DNA of 64,000 nucleotides from Leptolyngbya sp. SIO1E4 (GTDB taxonomy: Bacteria > Cyanobacteriota > Cyanobacteriia > Phormidesmidales > Phormidesmidaceae). The notes under the pieces are model-generated. The model had not been told where the DNA came from, did not search any database, and saw nothing but the letters and a program-made list of their open reading frames with translations. Below, piece by piece: positions 54,052 to 62,976 of this stretch. The position numbers and the translations under genes are program-made. Positions within the stretch are counted from its first letter, which is position 1; the number at the start of each line of letters is the position of its first letter. Where the stretch lies: assembly GCA_010672825.2 (NCBI GenBank), contig JAAHFU020000003.1:372001-436000 (forward strand), given 5' to 3'.

Positions 54052-54900
54052 ATGAGTTCAGAGCTATATCAGAAAATCCAGACATTCTACGATCAGTCCT
54101 CCGGGCTTTGGGAATCTGTCTGGGGTGAACATATGCACCATGGGTTTTATGGACCAACTGGAACCCATCAGAAAGTTCAGTACCAGGCTCAAATTGACCT
54201 TATCGAAGCTCTATTAAGCTGGGCCGAGGTTGATCAGGCGCAGTCTATTTTAGATGCAGGCTGTGGGATTGGGGGCAGCGCCCTATACCTGTGCGATCGC
54301 TTTGCAGCTTCAGTGCAGGGCATTACCCTCAGCCCTCAGCAGGCTGCCCGAGCCACTGAACGGGCCACCACCGCAGGGCTGGCCGAAAAAGTTAGCTTTC
54401 AAGTGGCAGATGTTCTGCATACTCCCTTCGCCGATCAGCAATTTGACCTGATCTGGTCCCTAGAGAGCGGTGAGCACTACCCTGACAAAGCCCAATTTTT
54501 TCAGGAAAGCTATCGTCTGTTGCCTCCGGGAGGGCAGCTACTGATGGCAACTTGGTGCCACCGCCCCCTAGACTCCCTGGCTGGCGAGCTTACCCCATCA
54601 GAAACATGGCATCTAGAAGCGCTCTATCAGGCTTACCACCTGCCCTATGTGCTGTCACTACCGGCCTATGCTGATCTAGCCCAGCAGTCGGGGTTTACCC
54701 ATGTTCGAACGGCAGACTGGTCAGATGCCGTGGCCCCCTTTTGGGATGCGGTGATCGTCTCGGCGGTGCAAGGGCGGGCAATCGCCGGTGTCTTACAAGC
54801 GGGCTGGCCTACTGTTCAGGGGGCCTTGGCCCTAGGGCTCATGCGCTGGGGCTTTCAGCGGGGGCTGGTGCGCTATGGCATTTTAGTGGCAACCAAATAA
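54052..54900 (+). CDS. gamma-Tocopherol methyltransferase-like SAM methyltransferase
   Basis: Start at ATG 54052 (MSSELYQKIQTFYDQSSGLWESVWGEHMHHGFY), 282 residues. The SAM motif is ILDAGCGIGGSALYL; WSLESGEHYPDK and HLGA-like acceptor residues follow, all as in VTE4/SlrO089-type tocopherol methyltransferases. The final step of alpha-tocopherol synthesis is the best guess; other gamma-TMT-like enzymes act on phenolics. The GMGCGD-like extension at the end (LMRWGFQRGLVRYG) is a probable membrane-contact segment. Confidence 0.85.
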   Translation: MSSELYQKIQTFYDQSSGLWESVWGEHMHHGFYGPTGTHQKVQYQAQIDLIEALLSWAEVDQAQSILDAGCGIGGSALYLCDRFAASVQGITLSPQQAARATERATTAGLAEKVSFQVADVLHTPFADQQFDLIWSLESGEHYPDKAQFFQESYRLLPPGGQLLMATWCHRPLDSLAGELTPSETWHLEALYQAYHLPYVLSLPAYADLAQQSGFTHVRTADWSDAVAPFWDAVIVSAVQGRAIAGVLQAGWPTVQGALALGLMRWGFQRGLVRYGILVATK

Positions 54901-54901
54901 A

Positions 54902-54927
54902 ATCCCCTGGGCGATCGCCCAGGGGAT
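54902..54927. terminator. 26-bp palindrome centred on HIP1 (possible terminator)
   Basis: ATCCCCTGGGCG-ATCGCCCAGGGGAT is a perfect palindrome around GCGATCGC, starting 2 bp after the methyltransferase stop. It lacks a T run, so termination is uncertain. Confidence 0.45.
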
Positions 54928-55102
54928 AGCAGTAAAGGGGGTGACCCAAAGTCCCATCGGTCCCCCCTTTTAGAAAGCGCTAACCCACTTAACTCGTTTG
55001 GAGAGATGCCTGAGTGCAGCCCTATCCAGAAGGCTGCAATTTGACGTCTCTACCCAACGAATTCAGGATCGGCGAGACTGAAGTCGAGAGTAAAGCCACG
55101 CT

Positions 55103-56338
55103 CTACTGAGGAGTTGTGCCGCAATCAAACAGGCGCTCAATGGCCGCTGCCGTATAGTTTCGCAGGGCCTCAGAGTTAGGCTGGAAAGCATTCCCCTGTT
55201 CGTTGTATGCGGTGGCAACGCCGCAGTAGCCGGACATGGTGGTAATGACCGTTTGGGCCCAGTGCCCGCTGGTGTCAGAGAACGCAAAGGTCTCTTGCGT
55301 CGGTTCTAGATCAGCTGACAGCCCGACCTCGGTGCGGAAGGCGATCGCCGTTTTGCGGAGCATCGCCATTAACTCTGCCCGCGTAATGGTAGCCGTCGGG
55401 CGATAGCTACCGTCAGGATCACCCGTGATAATCTCATAATCCTTGAGCAAGGTAATCTTCTGAGCACTCCAGCGATCGGCAGGGACATCTGGGAAAGGGG
55501 CACCCGTAACGGCAACATTAGGCAGTTCCTCCCCAGCTGGGAGAAAGGCCTGCAGCGCTTCTACAACCATAGAGGCGGCTTCTTCGCGGGTAACCGGCTG
55601 AGTTGGCTTAAAGGTGCCATCCTGGAAGCCAGCTACAAAGCCAATTTCCACGGCTCGGGCAATCTCCGCTGCGTAGATATCACCCCGCACATCTGGAAAT
55701 GGCACAGGGTCTTCCGTGGGGGTAGTTGGCCCCGGGGTAGTCGGGGGCGTAATGGCCACATCCCCTTCTTCGGCTAGTTCAGCCAGGGTTGCGTCATTGG
55801 TGTAGTAGAAGTGACCCAAGGCGCGGCCTTCAAATACCCGCTGGGTAATACGCCATCCCGGCTGCAGCTTGATCTCAGTAAAGCCATTGCTACTGATCCC
55901 ACCGGTGCGACCAATCAACAGAGAAGGGCTCCCCGAAGAAACCCCTAACAAAACCAGTTCCCCTTCGCTTTCTTTAATCTGTAAGCGATACTGGCCCCCC
56001 AGGTCTTCACCATTGACTCGGATAGAGTAGCCATTACTGTCTGAGGATCGTCCGCAAACGTTGCCCTGGGTAAAGTCAAAGGTTGTCCAGAGGGGGTTGA
56101 CCTCACCCGGATCTGACCCGTTGACCTCGTAGCATGACCGGGCATCACTCCGTTGCTCGATGAGATAAAGGCTGTGGGGAACAAAGACCGAACCCGGTGC
56201 AGATACAGACAGGAAGCGGCTTTGGTCGACCTCTCGGCTAGAAAATTGGGCTTGCGCCCAGGCAGTGGCTGTACTGCCAAAGACTCCAATGGTAGCTGCA
56301 GCGAATGCCACAAACTTGACTGCTGTCGTCGATTTCAT
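55103..56338 (-). CDS. Secreted DUF3747 protein with SLH domains
   Basis: A 411-residue protein. Signal peptide (KFVAFAAATIGVFGSTATAWA), then a DUF3747 domain (FSSREVDQSRFLSVSAPGS, VCGRSSDSNGYSIRVNGEDLG, GHFYYTNDATLAEL). After a Thr/Pro linker come three SLH-type repeats: FPDVRGDIYAAEIARAVE, FPDVPADRWSAQKITLLK and FSDTSGHWAQTVI. SLH domains attach to peptidoglycan or envelope polymers. Probably an outer-envelope protein. Confidence 0.9.
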   Translation of the reverse strand: MKSTTAVKFVAFAAATIGVFGSTATAWAQAQFSSREVDQSRFLSVSAPGSVFVPHSLYLIEQRSDARSCYEVNGSDPGEVNPLWTTFDFTQGNVCGRSSDSNGYSIRVNGEDLGGQYRLQIKESEGELVLLGVSSGSPSLLIGRTGGISSNGFTEIKLQPGWRITQRVFEGRALGHFYYTNDATLAELAEEGDVAITPPTTPGPTTPTEDPVPFPDVRGDIYAAEIARAVEIGFVAGFQDGTFKPTQPVTREEAASMVVEALQAFLPAGEELPNVAVTGAPFPDVPADRWSAQKITLLKDYEIITGDPDGSYRPTATITRAELMAMLRKTAIAFRTEVGLSADLEPTQETFAFSDTSGHWAQTVITTMSGYCGVATAYNEQGNAFQPNSEALRNYTAAAIERLFDCGTTPQ

Positions 56339-56850
56339 AGTTCACCCGTTATTTTCTCTCACATTGCAGAGACTATGTTCTCTGGCGTTAGGTGTCTCAA
56401 CAAAAAAAAATCCCGTAATTCCATACGGTGTCATATCAACGTTAATTAACTGGGGAGGTTAACGGCTGAATTTGTCATGATTTGTTCCGAAATCAGAAGA
56501 TGTTCGGAGTGGAACACCGGAAAACACGTTAATTATTAGCGGATGCAGTCACTCAGCGTTGATTTTTTCGAAAAATTACAGATAAAAATCTTTGATCAGT
56601 GTTTTTGATCAGAGTTCAAACTGCTGAGAACAGAATGGGCATCTCAAACGTCTGTTACACCGGAGCAACAAACGAGTCATCAAGGGTTGCAGCCGTTTCC
56701 CTAGATTGGAAGCGGTGGTTGATCTCAGAGGATTGGGTGGAATCTTCGGAAATCTCGTAGAATTTCGGAGAATAATGGCTCGTTGTGTTGCCAGGTGAAG
56801 AATGCTTTTGCCAGTATTGATGTAGCAATGCACACAGGTTATGAGGGGTT
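56339..56850. other. 512-bp intergenic stretch between divergent genes
   Basis: AT-rich; separates the SLH gene and the pentapeptide gene. Short frames have no family match. Must contain both promoters. Confidence 0.45.
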
Positions 56851-57423
56851 ATGACAACACATTCTGATCGCACGCCCAAACAACGTCTGCTGCCAGCTTT
56901 AGGGCTGGCTATCACCGGCTGCCTGATGCTGTCTTCTGCAGCCCATGCCTTTGATGAAGAGGCCGTTACCCGCCTCTTGAATACGGGGGCTTGTCCAGGC
57001 TGCGATCTCTCTCATGCAGACCTCAGACGATATGACCTGAGTGGTGTCAATCTATCAGGGGCCAACTTAGACAACGCCAACTTCTATTTGGCCAATTTAA
57101 GCGACGCCGACCTGAGCGGCGCCAATTTAACCGATGCTTACCTGTTCAAAGTGACCGCGATCGGCATTAACTTGAACGGGGCCCAGCTCAACCAAGCCAC
57201 TGTGTACGATTCAGACTTTACGGGGGCTTCCTTCGAAGGGACCTTGTTTGGCCAGGCCTATGTAGAAGACAGCCTGTTCCAAAATGCAGTGTTGGAGTTG
57301 GCAGACTTAAGCAACGCGATCCTGGTGGACAGTAACTTCAATGGGGCCGTTCTCTGCGGGGCTGAGCTAGCCTATGGCGACTACCGCACTAACTGCCCAG
57401 TCAGCAGTGATTTGTTGGAGTAG
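56851..57423 (+). CDS. Secreted pentapeptide-repeat protein
   Basis: A 190-residue protein with a signal peptide (LLPALGLAITGCLMLSSAAHA). Pentapeptide repeats of the A(D/N)LXX kind run from about residue 50 (CDLSHADLRRYDLSGVNLSGANLDNANFYLANLSDADLSGANLTDA...) forming a right-handed beta-helix, preceded by a CPGC pair (TGACPGCDL). Predicted lumenal or periplasmic. Cyanobacteria have many; their role is mostly unknown. The stop overlaps the end of the minus-strand gene by 23 bp. Confidence 0.9.
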   Translation: MTTHSDRTPKQRLLPALGLAITGCLMLSSAAHAFDEEAVTRLLNTGACPGCDLSHADLRRYDLSGVNLSGANLDNANFYLANLSDADLSGANLTDAYLFKVTAIGINLNGAQLNQATVYDSDFTGASFEGTLFGQAYVEDSLFQNAVLELADLSNAILVDSNFNGAVLCGAELAYGDYRTNCPVSSDLLE

Positions 57424-57817
57424 CGGCCCTCTCTGCTGGCTCCGCCATTGGAGGAACTCGCTTGGTGTACCACCAGTTTTGCTCCTCAGTAGAGAGCCGT
57501 ACCGTATAAAGGGTGGTGACAAACGGCTCTCCTCGGTAGCCCTGTCCAACAATCTCAACGGTGTATGACGGAAATTTGCGGGTGGCGATGTCGGGGACAA
57601 AGCGCTTCCCAATTCGCCGCCAGCTAGGTTCTTTGCTGCGCCATTGCAGTCGACAACAGGGCCAGGGAAGCTGCTCGCGATCGTATAGACGACAGCAAGG
57701 GCCAATCACCCGATAGGTGAGATGTGCGCCTGGACTTTGAAACACATATCCAGAGGGCCACGGGTGCACGGCGTTCTCGGGCAAAGGCGGTATCATCGAA
57801 GGAGAAATTGTGTCCAT
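57401..57817 (-). CDS. Conserved-looking hypothetical protein, 138 aa
   Basis: Start at ATG 57817 (MDTISPSMIPPLPENAVHP), giving 138 residues. No family named, but HLTYRVIGPCCRLYDREQLPWPCCRLQW and TVEIVGQGYRGEPFVTTLYTVRLSTEEQNWWYTKRVPP look like a real folded domain with two CC pairs. The upstream extension of the frame is only the antisense of the DUF2470 gene. Divergent from DUF2470 over 27 bp. Confidence 0.6.
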   Translation of the reverse strand: MDTISPSMIPPLPENAVHPWPSGYVFQSPGAHLTYRVIGPCCRLYDREQLPWPCCRLQWRSKEPSWRRIGKRFVPDIATRKFPSYTVEIVGQGYRGEPFVTTLYTVRLSTEEQNWWYTKRVPPMAEPAERAATPTNHC

Positions 57818-57844
57818 TCGTAAACGTCCTCTACGAGATTTACT

Positions 57845-58129
57845 ATGCCAGAGTCGATTACTAGTGCAGTGAGCGATCGCATCTGCAAACACATGAATGA
57901 TGACCACGCTGATGCGGTGTTGACCTACGCTCAGATTTTCGGCAACACCAAGGCAGCGACGGCTGCCACCATGAACTCCATTGACCCTAACGGGATGAAC
58001 TTGACTGCTCAAGTGGATGGCACTACGGTACCGGTTCGGGTGGCCTTTGATCATCCCCTTGAAAGTGCAAAAGAAGCCCACCATGTGCTGGTGGAAATGC
58101 TGAAGCAGGCCCATAGCAAGGGTCAGTAA
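57845..58129 (+). CDS. DUF2470 domain protein
   Basis: A 94-residue protein: ITSAVSDRICKHMNDDHADAVLTYAQIFG, then NGMNLTAQVDG and PLESAKEAHHVLVEMLK, which is the DUF2470 fold seen at the end of HugZ-like haem-binding proteins and alone in cyanobacteria. The HMNDDH motif contains likely haem-binding or metal His residues. 20 bp before a small ferredoxin gene, so a redox link is possible. Confidence 0.88.
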   Translation: MPESITSAVSDRICKHMNDDHADAVLTYAQIFGNTKAATAATMNSIDPNGMNLTAQVDGTTVPVRVAFDHPLESAKEAHHVLVEMLKQAHSKGQ

Positions 58130-58149
58130 ACCAGGAGGTAACCTACGGA

Positions 58150-58392
58150 ATGCCTATTACCATTCGGTTTATTCCTGATGATGTCACTGTTACAGCCGAA
58201 GTTGGGGAACCGCTATTACAAGTTGCTGAGCGAGCCGGTGTAACCATTCCGACAGGATGTCTGATGGGATCGTGTCATGCCTGTGAGGTTGAGATTGACG
58301 GTCTAGAGGAACCGATTTGTTCTTGTATTAATGCAGTCCCCCCTGGAAAGCCAGAGCTAACGATTAATCTCTACGTAGATCCCACCTGGTAG
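58150..58392 (+). CDS. Small [2Fe-2S] ferredoxin-like protein
   Basis: An 80-residue ferredoxin: a beta-grasp start (ITIRFIPDDVTVTAEVGEPLLQVAERAGVTIPTG), then CLMGSCHACEVEID (C-x4-C-x2-C) and a last Cys pair in PICSCINAVPPG. Short compared with PetF (99) and with a different loop (CLMGSC). A GAGG lies 11 bp upstream. Probably co-transcribed with DUF2470. The electron partner is unknown. Confidence 0.88.
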   Translation: MPITIRFIPDDVTVTAEVGEPLLQVAERAGVTIPTGCLMGSCHACEVEIDGLEEPICSCINAVPPGKPELTINLYVDPTW

Positions 58393-58638
58393 TGTTGCGT
58401 CTATGTCATGGCTTCGGGCTGTTGTTTGTCCCTGTTATGAGATAGCAACCGTGGGAACGCTAAATGCAGGAAGCCCCATTTTTCTAACGATGGGGCATTA
58501 ACTGTACCAAATTGGGTTCGGTTCTACCTACCCAAGGAGCGGTACTTCCCTTGTTAGAGTGTTGTCAATTGATACGAATAACTCAGTTGCGCTCTACGCA
58601 TCTCAACATAGACAATCTGTCGCTAGCCGAGCGAGGTC

Positions 58639-58986
58639 ATGAACGTGAACAACCTATCAAGCAACACGCCAGATTTTTTTGACGATCAGCGGGATCAGGT
58701 TAATGACCTGCTTCAGTATGTGAAATCAATGAGTCCTGACACCATTGCCCAGCTGTCCCGTCCTGTTTCTCCAGAAGTGATGCAGGTTATGGAGCATAAC
58801 ATTATCGGGCTGTTAGGTGGGCTCCCATCCCAACACTTCGATATCACCGTTACCACTAACCGCGAACATTTAGGGCGACTGCTGGCTTCGGCGATGATGA
58901 GCGGGTATTTTCTCCGGGGGGCAGAACAACGCCTCTCTTTCGAAGAGTCTTTTATGGCTACTGACTTAGCAGCCGAATCAGAGTAG
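58639..58986 (+). CDS. DUF760 family protein
   Basis: A 115-residue protein: LLQYVKSMSPDTIAQLSRPVSPEVMQVMEHNIIGLLGGLPSQHFDITVTTNREHLGRLLASAMMSGYFLRGAEQRL is the full DUF760 core, found in cyanobacteria and plastids. In plants some members are linked to plastid proteostasis, but the function is unclear. Start ATG follows GAGG. Monocistronic. Confidence 0.88.
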   Translation: MNVNNLSSNTPDFFDDQRDQVNDLLQYVKSMSPDTIAQLSRPVSPEVMQVMEHNIIGLLGGLPSQHFDITVTTNREHLGRLLASAMMSGYFLRGAEQRLSFEESFMATDLAAESE

Positions 58987-59023
58987 GCTAATATCTGTGC
59001 TTGGCATACACAGATGAGTCTGC

Positions 59024-60151
59024 GTGGCTAGAAACAAGAATTCAATGTGCGATCGCTCGGCAGAGGAATTACCCCCTCTGCCGAGCTTTGTTATAACCGA
59101 GTTGCAGCAGGGGCTATTGGCCTGGTATCAGCAGCAGGGGCGGGATTTGCCCTGGCGGCACACCCGCGATCCTTATGCCATTTGGGTTTCAGAAATTATG
59201 CTGCAACAAACCCAGGTCAAAACGGTGATTCCTTATTATCAACGCTGGCTACAGCAGTTCCCCACCGTGGTGGATTTGGCCACTGCCGACCAGCAAACGG
59301 TGCTCAAAGCTTGGGAAGGCTTGGGGTATTATGCCCGTGCCCGCAATCTGCATCGGGCCGCTCAAGTGATTGCAGAGCAGTACGAGGGAAAATTTCCCCA
59401 GACTTTTGAGGCCGTGGTTGCCCTGCCCGGCATTGGACGCACCACAGCGGGAGGCATTTTGAGTGCGGCTTTTAACCAGCCGGTGCCTATTTTAGATGGC
59501 AATGTCAAACGCATTCTGGCCCGTCTTATCGCCTTGAGACAGCTCCCCAACAAAGCCTTGGGGCAACTGTGGCGGCTCTCAGAAGCTTTATTACCGCAAG
59601 AGAATCCCCGTGACTTTAACCAAGCCCTGATGGATTTGGGTGCCACCCTTTGCACCCGGCATCGACCAGCCTGCCTACTCTGCCCCTGGCAACAGACCTG
59701 TCAGGCTTACAATCAAAACGTGCAGTTGGAGATTCCTATGACAGAAACGCGTGCCCCGCTTCCCCACAAACACATTGGTGTCGGTGTGGTGTGGAATGAT
59801 CAAGGACAGATTTTAATCGATCGTCGTCTTCAAGAGGGATTGCTAGGGGGCTTATGGGAGTTTCCGGGGGGCAAAATTGAGCCTGGAGAAACCATTGCAG
59901 ACTGCATTCGCCGAGAGTTACAGGAAGAACTGGCGATCGAAGTAGAAGTCGGCGATCATCTCATCACCATTAGCCATACCTATACCCACTTCAAAGTTAC
60001 GCTCAACGTATTTCAATGCCGCCATCTGAGTGGGGAGCCTCAGCCCATTGAGTGTGATGAGGTTCGCTGGGTCGAAGTCTTGGAGCTGGAGCAGTTTCCC
60101 TTTCCTAAAGCCAACACGCAAATCATTGATGCGTTAAAAGCGTTGCAGTAA
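59024..60151 (+). CDS. mutY: A/G-specific adenine glycosylase MutY
   Basis: 375 residues; frame starts with GTG 59024 (ATG at 59045 is the alternative). HhH-GPD domain: GRDLPWRHTRDPYAIWVSEIMLQQTQVKTV with catalytic Glu in SEIMLQQTQ, LPGIGRTTAGGILSAAF and catalytic Asp in ILDGNVKR. The [4Fe-4S] loop C-x6-C-x2-C-x5-C is present (CTRHRPACLLCPWQQTC). The C-terminal NUDIX-like domain has GLWEFPGGKIEPGE and RELQEEL, which recognises 8-oxoG. Excises adenine opposite 8-oxoguanine. Confidence 0.95.
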   Translation: MARNKNSMCDRSAEELPPLPSFVITELQQGLLAWYQQQGRDLPWRHTRDPYAIWVSEIMLQQTQVKTVIPYYQRWLQQFPTVVDLATADQQTVLKAWEGLGYYARARNLHRAAQVIAEQYEGKFPQTFEAVVALPGIGRTTAGGILSAAFNQPVPILDGNVKRILARLIALRQLPNKALGQLWRLSEALLPQENPRDFNQALMDLGATLCTRHRPACLLCPWQQTCQAYNQNVQLEIPMTETRAPLPHKHIGVGVVWNDQGQILIDRRLQEGLLGGLWEFPGGKIEPGETIADCIRRELQEELAIEVEVGDHLITISHTYTHFKVTLNVFQCRHLSGEPQPIECDEVRWVEVLELEQFPFPKANTQIIDALKALQ

Positions 60152-60170
60152 AACATCTAGGGGCGCGTTG

Positions 60171-60560
60171 CTATAGAGCATCCGTCCTGGGCAAGGGCTG
60201 TGCTTGTGTCTGTAGATGAGCTTCCAGCAAGTCTAGATTGCGGATATTTGACTTGTAAAACACATCAAAAACGTCTCCTAGTAAGGGGACGGTGCCTACG
60301 ATCGCTTCTAGCACAATATTGAGAACCATTTGCCCAAGCACCCGTTTGGGCAAGCGAAATCGAGTGGCCAAAAAGATAATGTAGACAGAAATCACCGCTG
60401 TCACTAAATCACCCCCCCCTGGGATAAGACCAATGATGGGATCCAAACCCACTTTGAGCTTGAGGCCAGGGATTTTAAAGGCCGTGTCCATCAGACGACT
60501 AAGGCGGCGAATGCGGTTGAGAGTCTTTAAACGAGAGGAATCGTGAGCGGGATGATTCAT
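60171..60560 (-). CDS. DUF4112 membrane protein
   Basis: Start at ATG 60560 (MNHPAHDSSRL), 129 residues. LSRLMDTAFKIPGLKLKVGLDPIIGLIPGGGDLVTAVISVYIIFLATRFRLPKRVLGQMVLNIVLEAIVGTVPLLGDVFDVFYKSNIRN is the DUF4112 pattern with two helices. Function unknown. Convergent with mutY (20 bp). Confidence 0.9.
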   Translation of the reverse strand: MNHPAHDSSRLKTLNRIRRLSRLMDTAFKIPGLKLKVGLDPIIGLIPGGGDLVTAVISVYIIFLATRFRLPKRVLGQMVLNIVLEAIVGTVPLLGDVFDVFYKSNIRNLDLLEAHLQTQAQPLPRTDAL

Positions 60561-60972
60561 ACGGAGCACGGGTGATTATAGCAACCTGGGGATGAGACAG
60601 CCCTGTATCTTAACCAAGATATTTTTTGCGGTTCTTTCTATAAGACTGAGCTTTGCACCATTTTGATATCTGACGAAAGGCATAACTTTTGAGCAGAACA
60701 CAGGAACTGAGGCGAATAATTGACCCGTCCCAAAAGGGCGTGGATTAATTCCGACTACTGGTGTGGTGGATAGCTGTGGTGGATGGCTATAGATTTCTGC
60801 CGTCAGATAGAGTCGCGCTCAGGCCATCAACCCGTAGGCTTGCACAATACCAAGATCTTCAAAATCTTACCGTGCGATCGCCTGGGCTTAACCATTCTGA
60901 TGGGCCTTTATCAAGCATTGGCGATTGGCGGCAATTCAGCATGGCTCGATTCAGTAGGGAGAAGCAATCACG
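60561..60972. other. 412-bp intergenic stretch
   Basis: Between divergent DUF4112 and YihY genes. Overlapping short frames at 60761-60983 have no family match. Confidence 0.4.
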
Positions 60973-61863
60973 ATGAGTCCTAAACAGGTTTGGCGGTTAA
61001 TTAAAGAAGCTTTTCAAGCGTGGAGCCAAGATAACGCATCGCGGTTAGCCGCAGCGCTCGCCTATTACACAATTTTTTCGATCGCGCCGCTGTTGATTTT
61101 GGTCATTGCGATCGCTGGTTTATTTTTCGACAGCGCTGCCGTCCGTGATCAGCTGATGGAACAGGTGCAGTCCCTAGTTGGAGGCAGCGGGGCTGACTTT
61201 GTACAAACCGTGCTAGATAATGCCAATCGTCCAGGCGAAAATTCAGGTTGGTTAGCGTCAGCTATTAGCATCGGGCTGTTACTGGTGGGGGCAACGGGTG
61301 TGCTGACTCAGTTACAGACCTCCTTAAACGCTGTTTGGAATGTCGAAACGCGCTCTGATCTGGGTCTTATTGGCCTTGTGCGTAAGCGCTTGTTGTCTCT
61401 GGGCATGATTTTAGGCATTGGATTTTTGTTGTTGGTTTCGCTGGTGATCAGTTCGGTAATTGTGGGGTTTTCTAACTATTTTCATGGTTTGATGCCAGGG
61501 CTAGATTCTTTGGCACAGCTGTTGAATTTTGTCGTGTTCTTTGGCATTACCACCCTACTGTTCGCCATGATTTTCAAATTCATGCCTGATGTACGCATCA
61601 CCTGGGGCGATGTCTGGTTTGGCGCTGCCACCACGGCGATTCTGTTTTCCTTGGGCAAATTTGTGATTGGCCTGTATTTGGGCAACAGCGGCTTTGGGTC
61701 TACCTATGGCGCAGCTGGATCTGTCATTGTTTTGTTGCTGTGGGTGTTTTACTCGGCTCAGATTCTATTCTTCGGCGCAGAATTGACCCAAGTCTATGCC
61801 CGTCGCTATGGCTCCCAAATCGTCCTCAACCGGTTTGCGATTAGGCGTGAATCCAGTTCCTAA
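60973..61863 (+). CDS. YihY/virulence factor BrkB family membrane protein
   Basis: A 296-residue protein with about six helices: ASRLAAALAYYTIFSIAPLLILVIAIAGLFF is the family signature; GLLLVGATGVLTQLQTSLNAVWNV; PDVRITWGDVWFGAATTAILFSLGKFVIGLYLGN; VIVLLLWVFYSAQILFFGAELTQVYARRYG. Formerly mis-named RNase BN. Probable transport or envelope role. A terminator lies downstream at 62061. Confidence 0.9.
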   Translation: MSPKQVWRLIKEAFQAWSQDNASRLAAALAYYTIFSIAPLLILVIAIAGLFFDSAAVRDQLMEQVQSLVGGSGADFVQTVLDNANRPGENSGWLASAISIGLLLVGATGVLTQLQTSLNAVWNVETRSDLGLIGLVRKRLLSLGMILGIGFLLLVSLVISSVIVGFSNYFHGLMPGLDSLAQLLNFVVFFGITTLLFAMIFKFMPDVRITWGDVWFGAATTAILFSLGKFVIGLYLGNSGFGSTYGAAGSVIVLLLWVFYSAQILFFGAELTQVYARRYGSQIVLNRFAIRRESSS

Positions 61864-62195
61864 TATTTCTGAACTTTCTGAGGCATGATTAAAGCACGTC
61901 CTAGCCCTGATCTTAATCGAAAGGTACTGAACCCAACTGAACAAAGTGATATTTTGATAAGCGATCGCCCAGACAGTTCGGCTCTAATTCTATAAAAAAA
62001 GTCCCCTACTGCTGCTGGCCCTTATTGATGCCTGCCATGGATGTAAGCATCCATCCCAATAGCCTCCTAAATCCTTCAGATTTAGGAGGCTTTTACGAAT
62101 AGATTCGACAATTGATTAGACAGCCAGAATCCCTAAAAAAATAGGCAGCGATCGCTGCCCAAAATCTTAAGAGTTGACTCAAAGCTTTTGCAAAC
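61864..62195. other. 332-bp stretch ending in two hairpins
   Basis: Holds a 7-bp hairpin (62037-62054, ATGGATG/CATCCAT) and then the terminator at 62061-62094. A degraded family-B end (ACTGAACCCAACTGAACAA) lies at 61926-61944. The hairpins could end the YihY transcript or mark a small RNA. Confidence 0.4.
62061..62094 (+). terminator. Rho-independent terminator
   Basis: A 12-bp perfect stem GCCTCCTAAATC/GATTTAGGAGGC, 5-nt loop (CTTCA), followed by TTTT. Plus strand; the nearest upstream gene is YihY, about 200 bp before. Confidence 0.85.
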
Positions 62196-62378
62196 CTAGT
62201 CAAGCCTCTTGTCGATTTCGTCTTTAAGATTTTCCTTTGCTTGCATGGCTCGAGCTTTTGCTTGCTTTGCTTTCCCTTCAATCTGATCTTTTGGATCTCC
62301 CGTGATTTCACCCATCGCTTCTTGGGCTTTGCCTTCTAAATTTTTAAGGGTTGCGTCTACTCTATCTTTGATAGACAT
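62196..62378 (-). CDS. CsbD family stress protein
   Basis: Start at ATG 62378 (MSIKDRVDATLKNLEGK), 60 residues. ATLKNLEGKAQEAMGEITGDPKDQIEGKAKQAKARAMQ is the CsbD fold (general stress protein family). AGAGG lies about 13 bp upstream. Small, very hydrophilic; role in stress tolerance is by family only. Confidence 0.88.
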   Translation of the reverse strand: MSIKDRVDATLKNLEGKAQEAMGEITGDPKDQIEGKAKQAKARAMQAKENLKDEIDKRLD

Positions 62379-62976
62379 GATGCTGAATACCTCTTTTAAG
62401 TCGTTAATTACAGCGTATTTCTTTGGCATCAGGATTCCATCCATCTAAGGTTAGATGTTATGGCAAAAGACAGAAAGCAGAAGGCAGAAATAATACGAGT
62501 TCTCGTTTCTAACGCAACAGATCAAATCCCTCCCAACTTCCCCTTGCCAAGGCTGCCGCTTATACACATCTCAAATGGATGAATCTCAATGCTACATCAC
62601 CTCCTTTAATCTCTCCTTCTCAAGGAGGAAAATCCCGTTCTCCCCTTTAGTTAAGAGAAATTATATGAGATCTTCAGCACGCTCCTGGATCAGACCAGGA
62701 TTGATGTATAAGCAGTAGCTTAGCAAGGGGAGATCTGCAGTTAGTGGAGTGGCGACAATAGCTAAATTTTGTTTTTCAAGGGAGCACTGAAATGGCGAGG
62801 GTGGGATTCTCCTAACAAAATTAAAGAGCTGATCAAGAACTGAAAAATCTGACTCTATTTAAAATTAGCCTTAAGAGTAATTGTGATAACATACGGAGTA
62901 ACTGATGAGTGGAGAAAGTTCACAAGAAAGCAGTGCATTCCTAATGGGTGGATAAAGCCACACGTACGTCTTGATT
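62379..62976. other. 598-bp intergenic stretch with repeat fragment
   Basis: A reversed fragment of repeat family A (GCAAAAGACAGAAAGCAGAA, 62463-62482, i.e. TTCTGCC units on the minus strand) lies near its start. No gene recognised; the frame at 62883-63158 only shadows the HEAT-like gene. Confidence 0.4.

Noticed and set aside
55003-55070. tRNA-Ser-like sequence starting GGAGAGATGCCTGAG
   Set aside because: No anticodon stem or T-loop follows, and the acceptor stem cannot pair. Chance or a decayed fragment.
57818-58114. N-terminal extension of the minus-strand gene 57401-57817
   Set aside because: It is antisense to the DUF2470 gene, has no family features and has no ribosome site.
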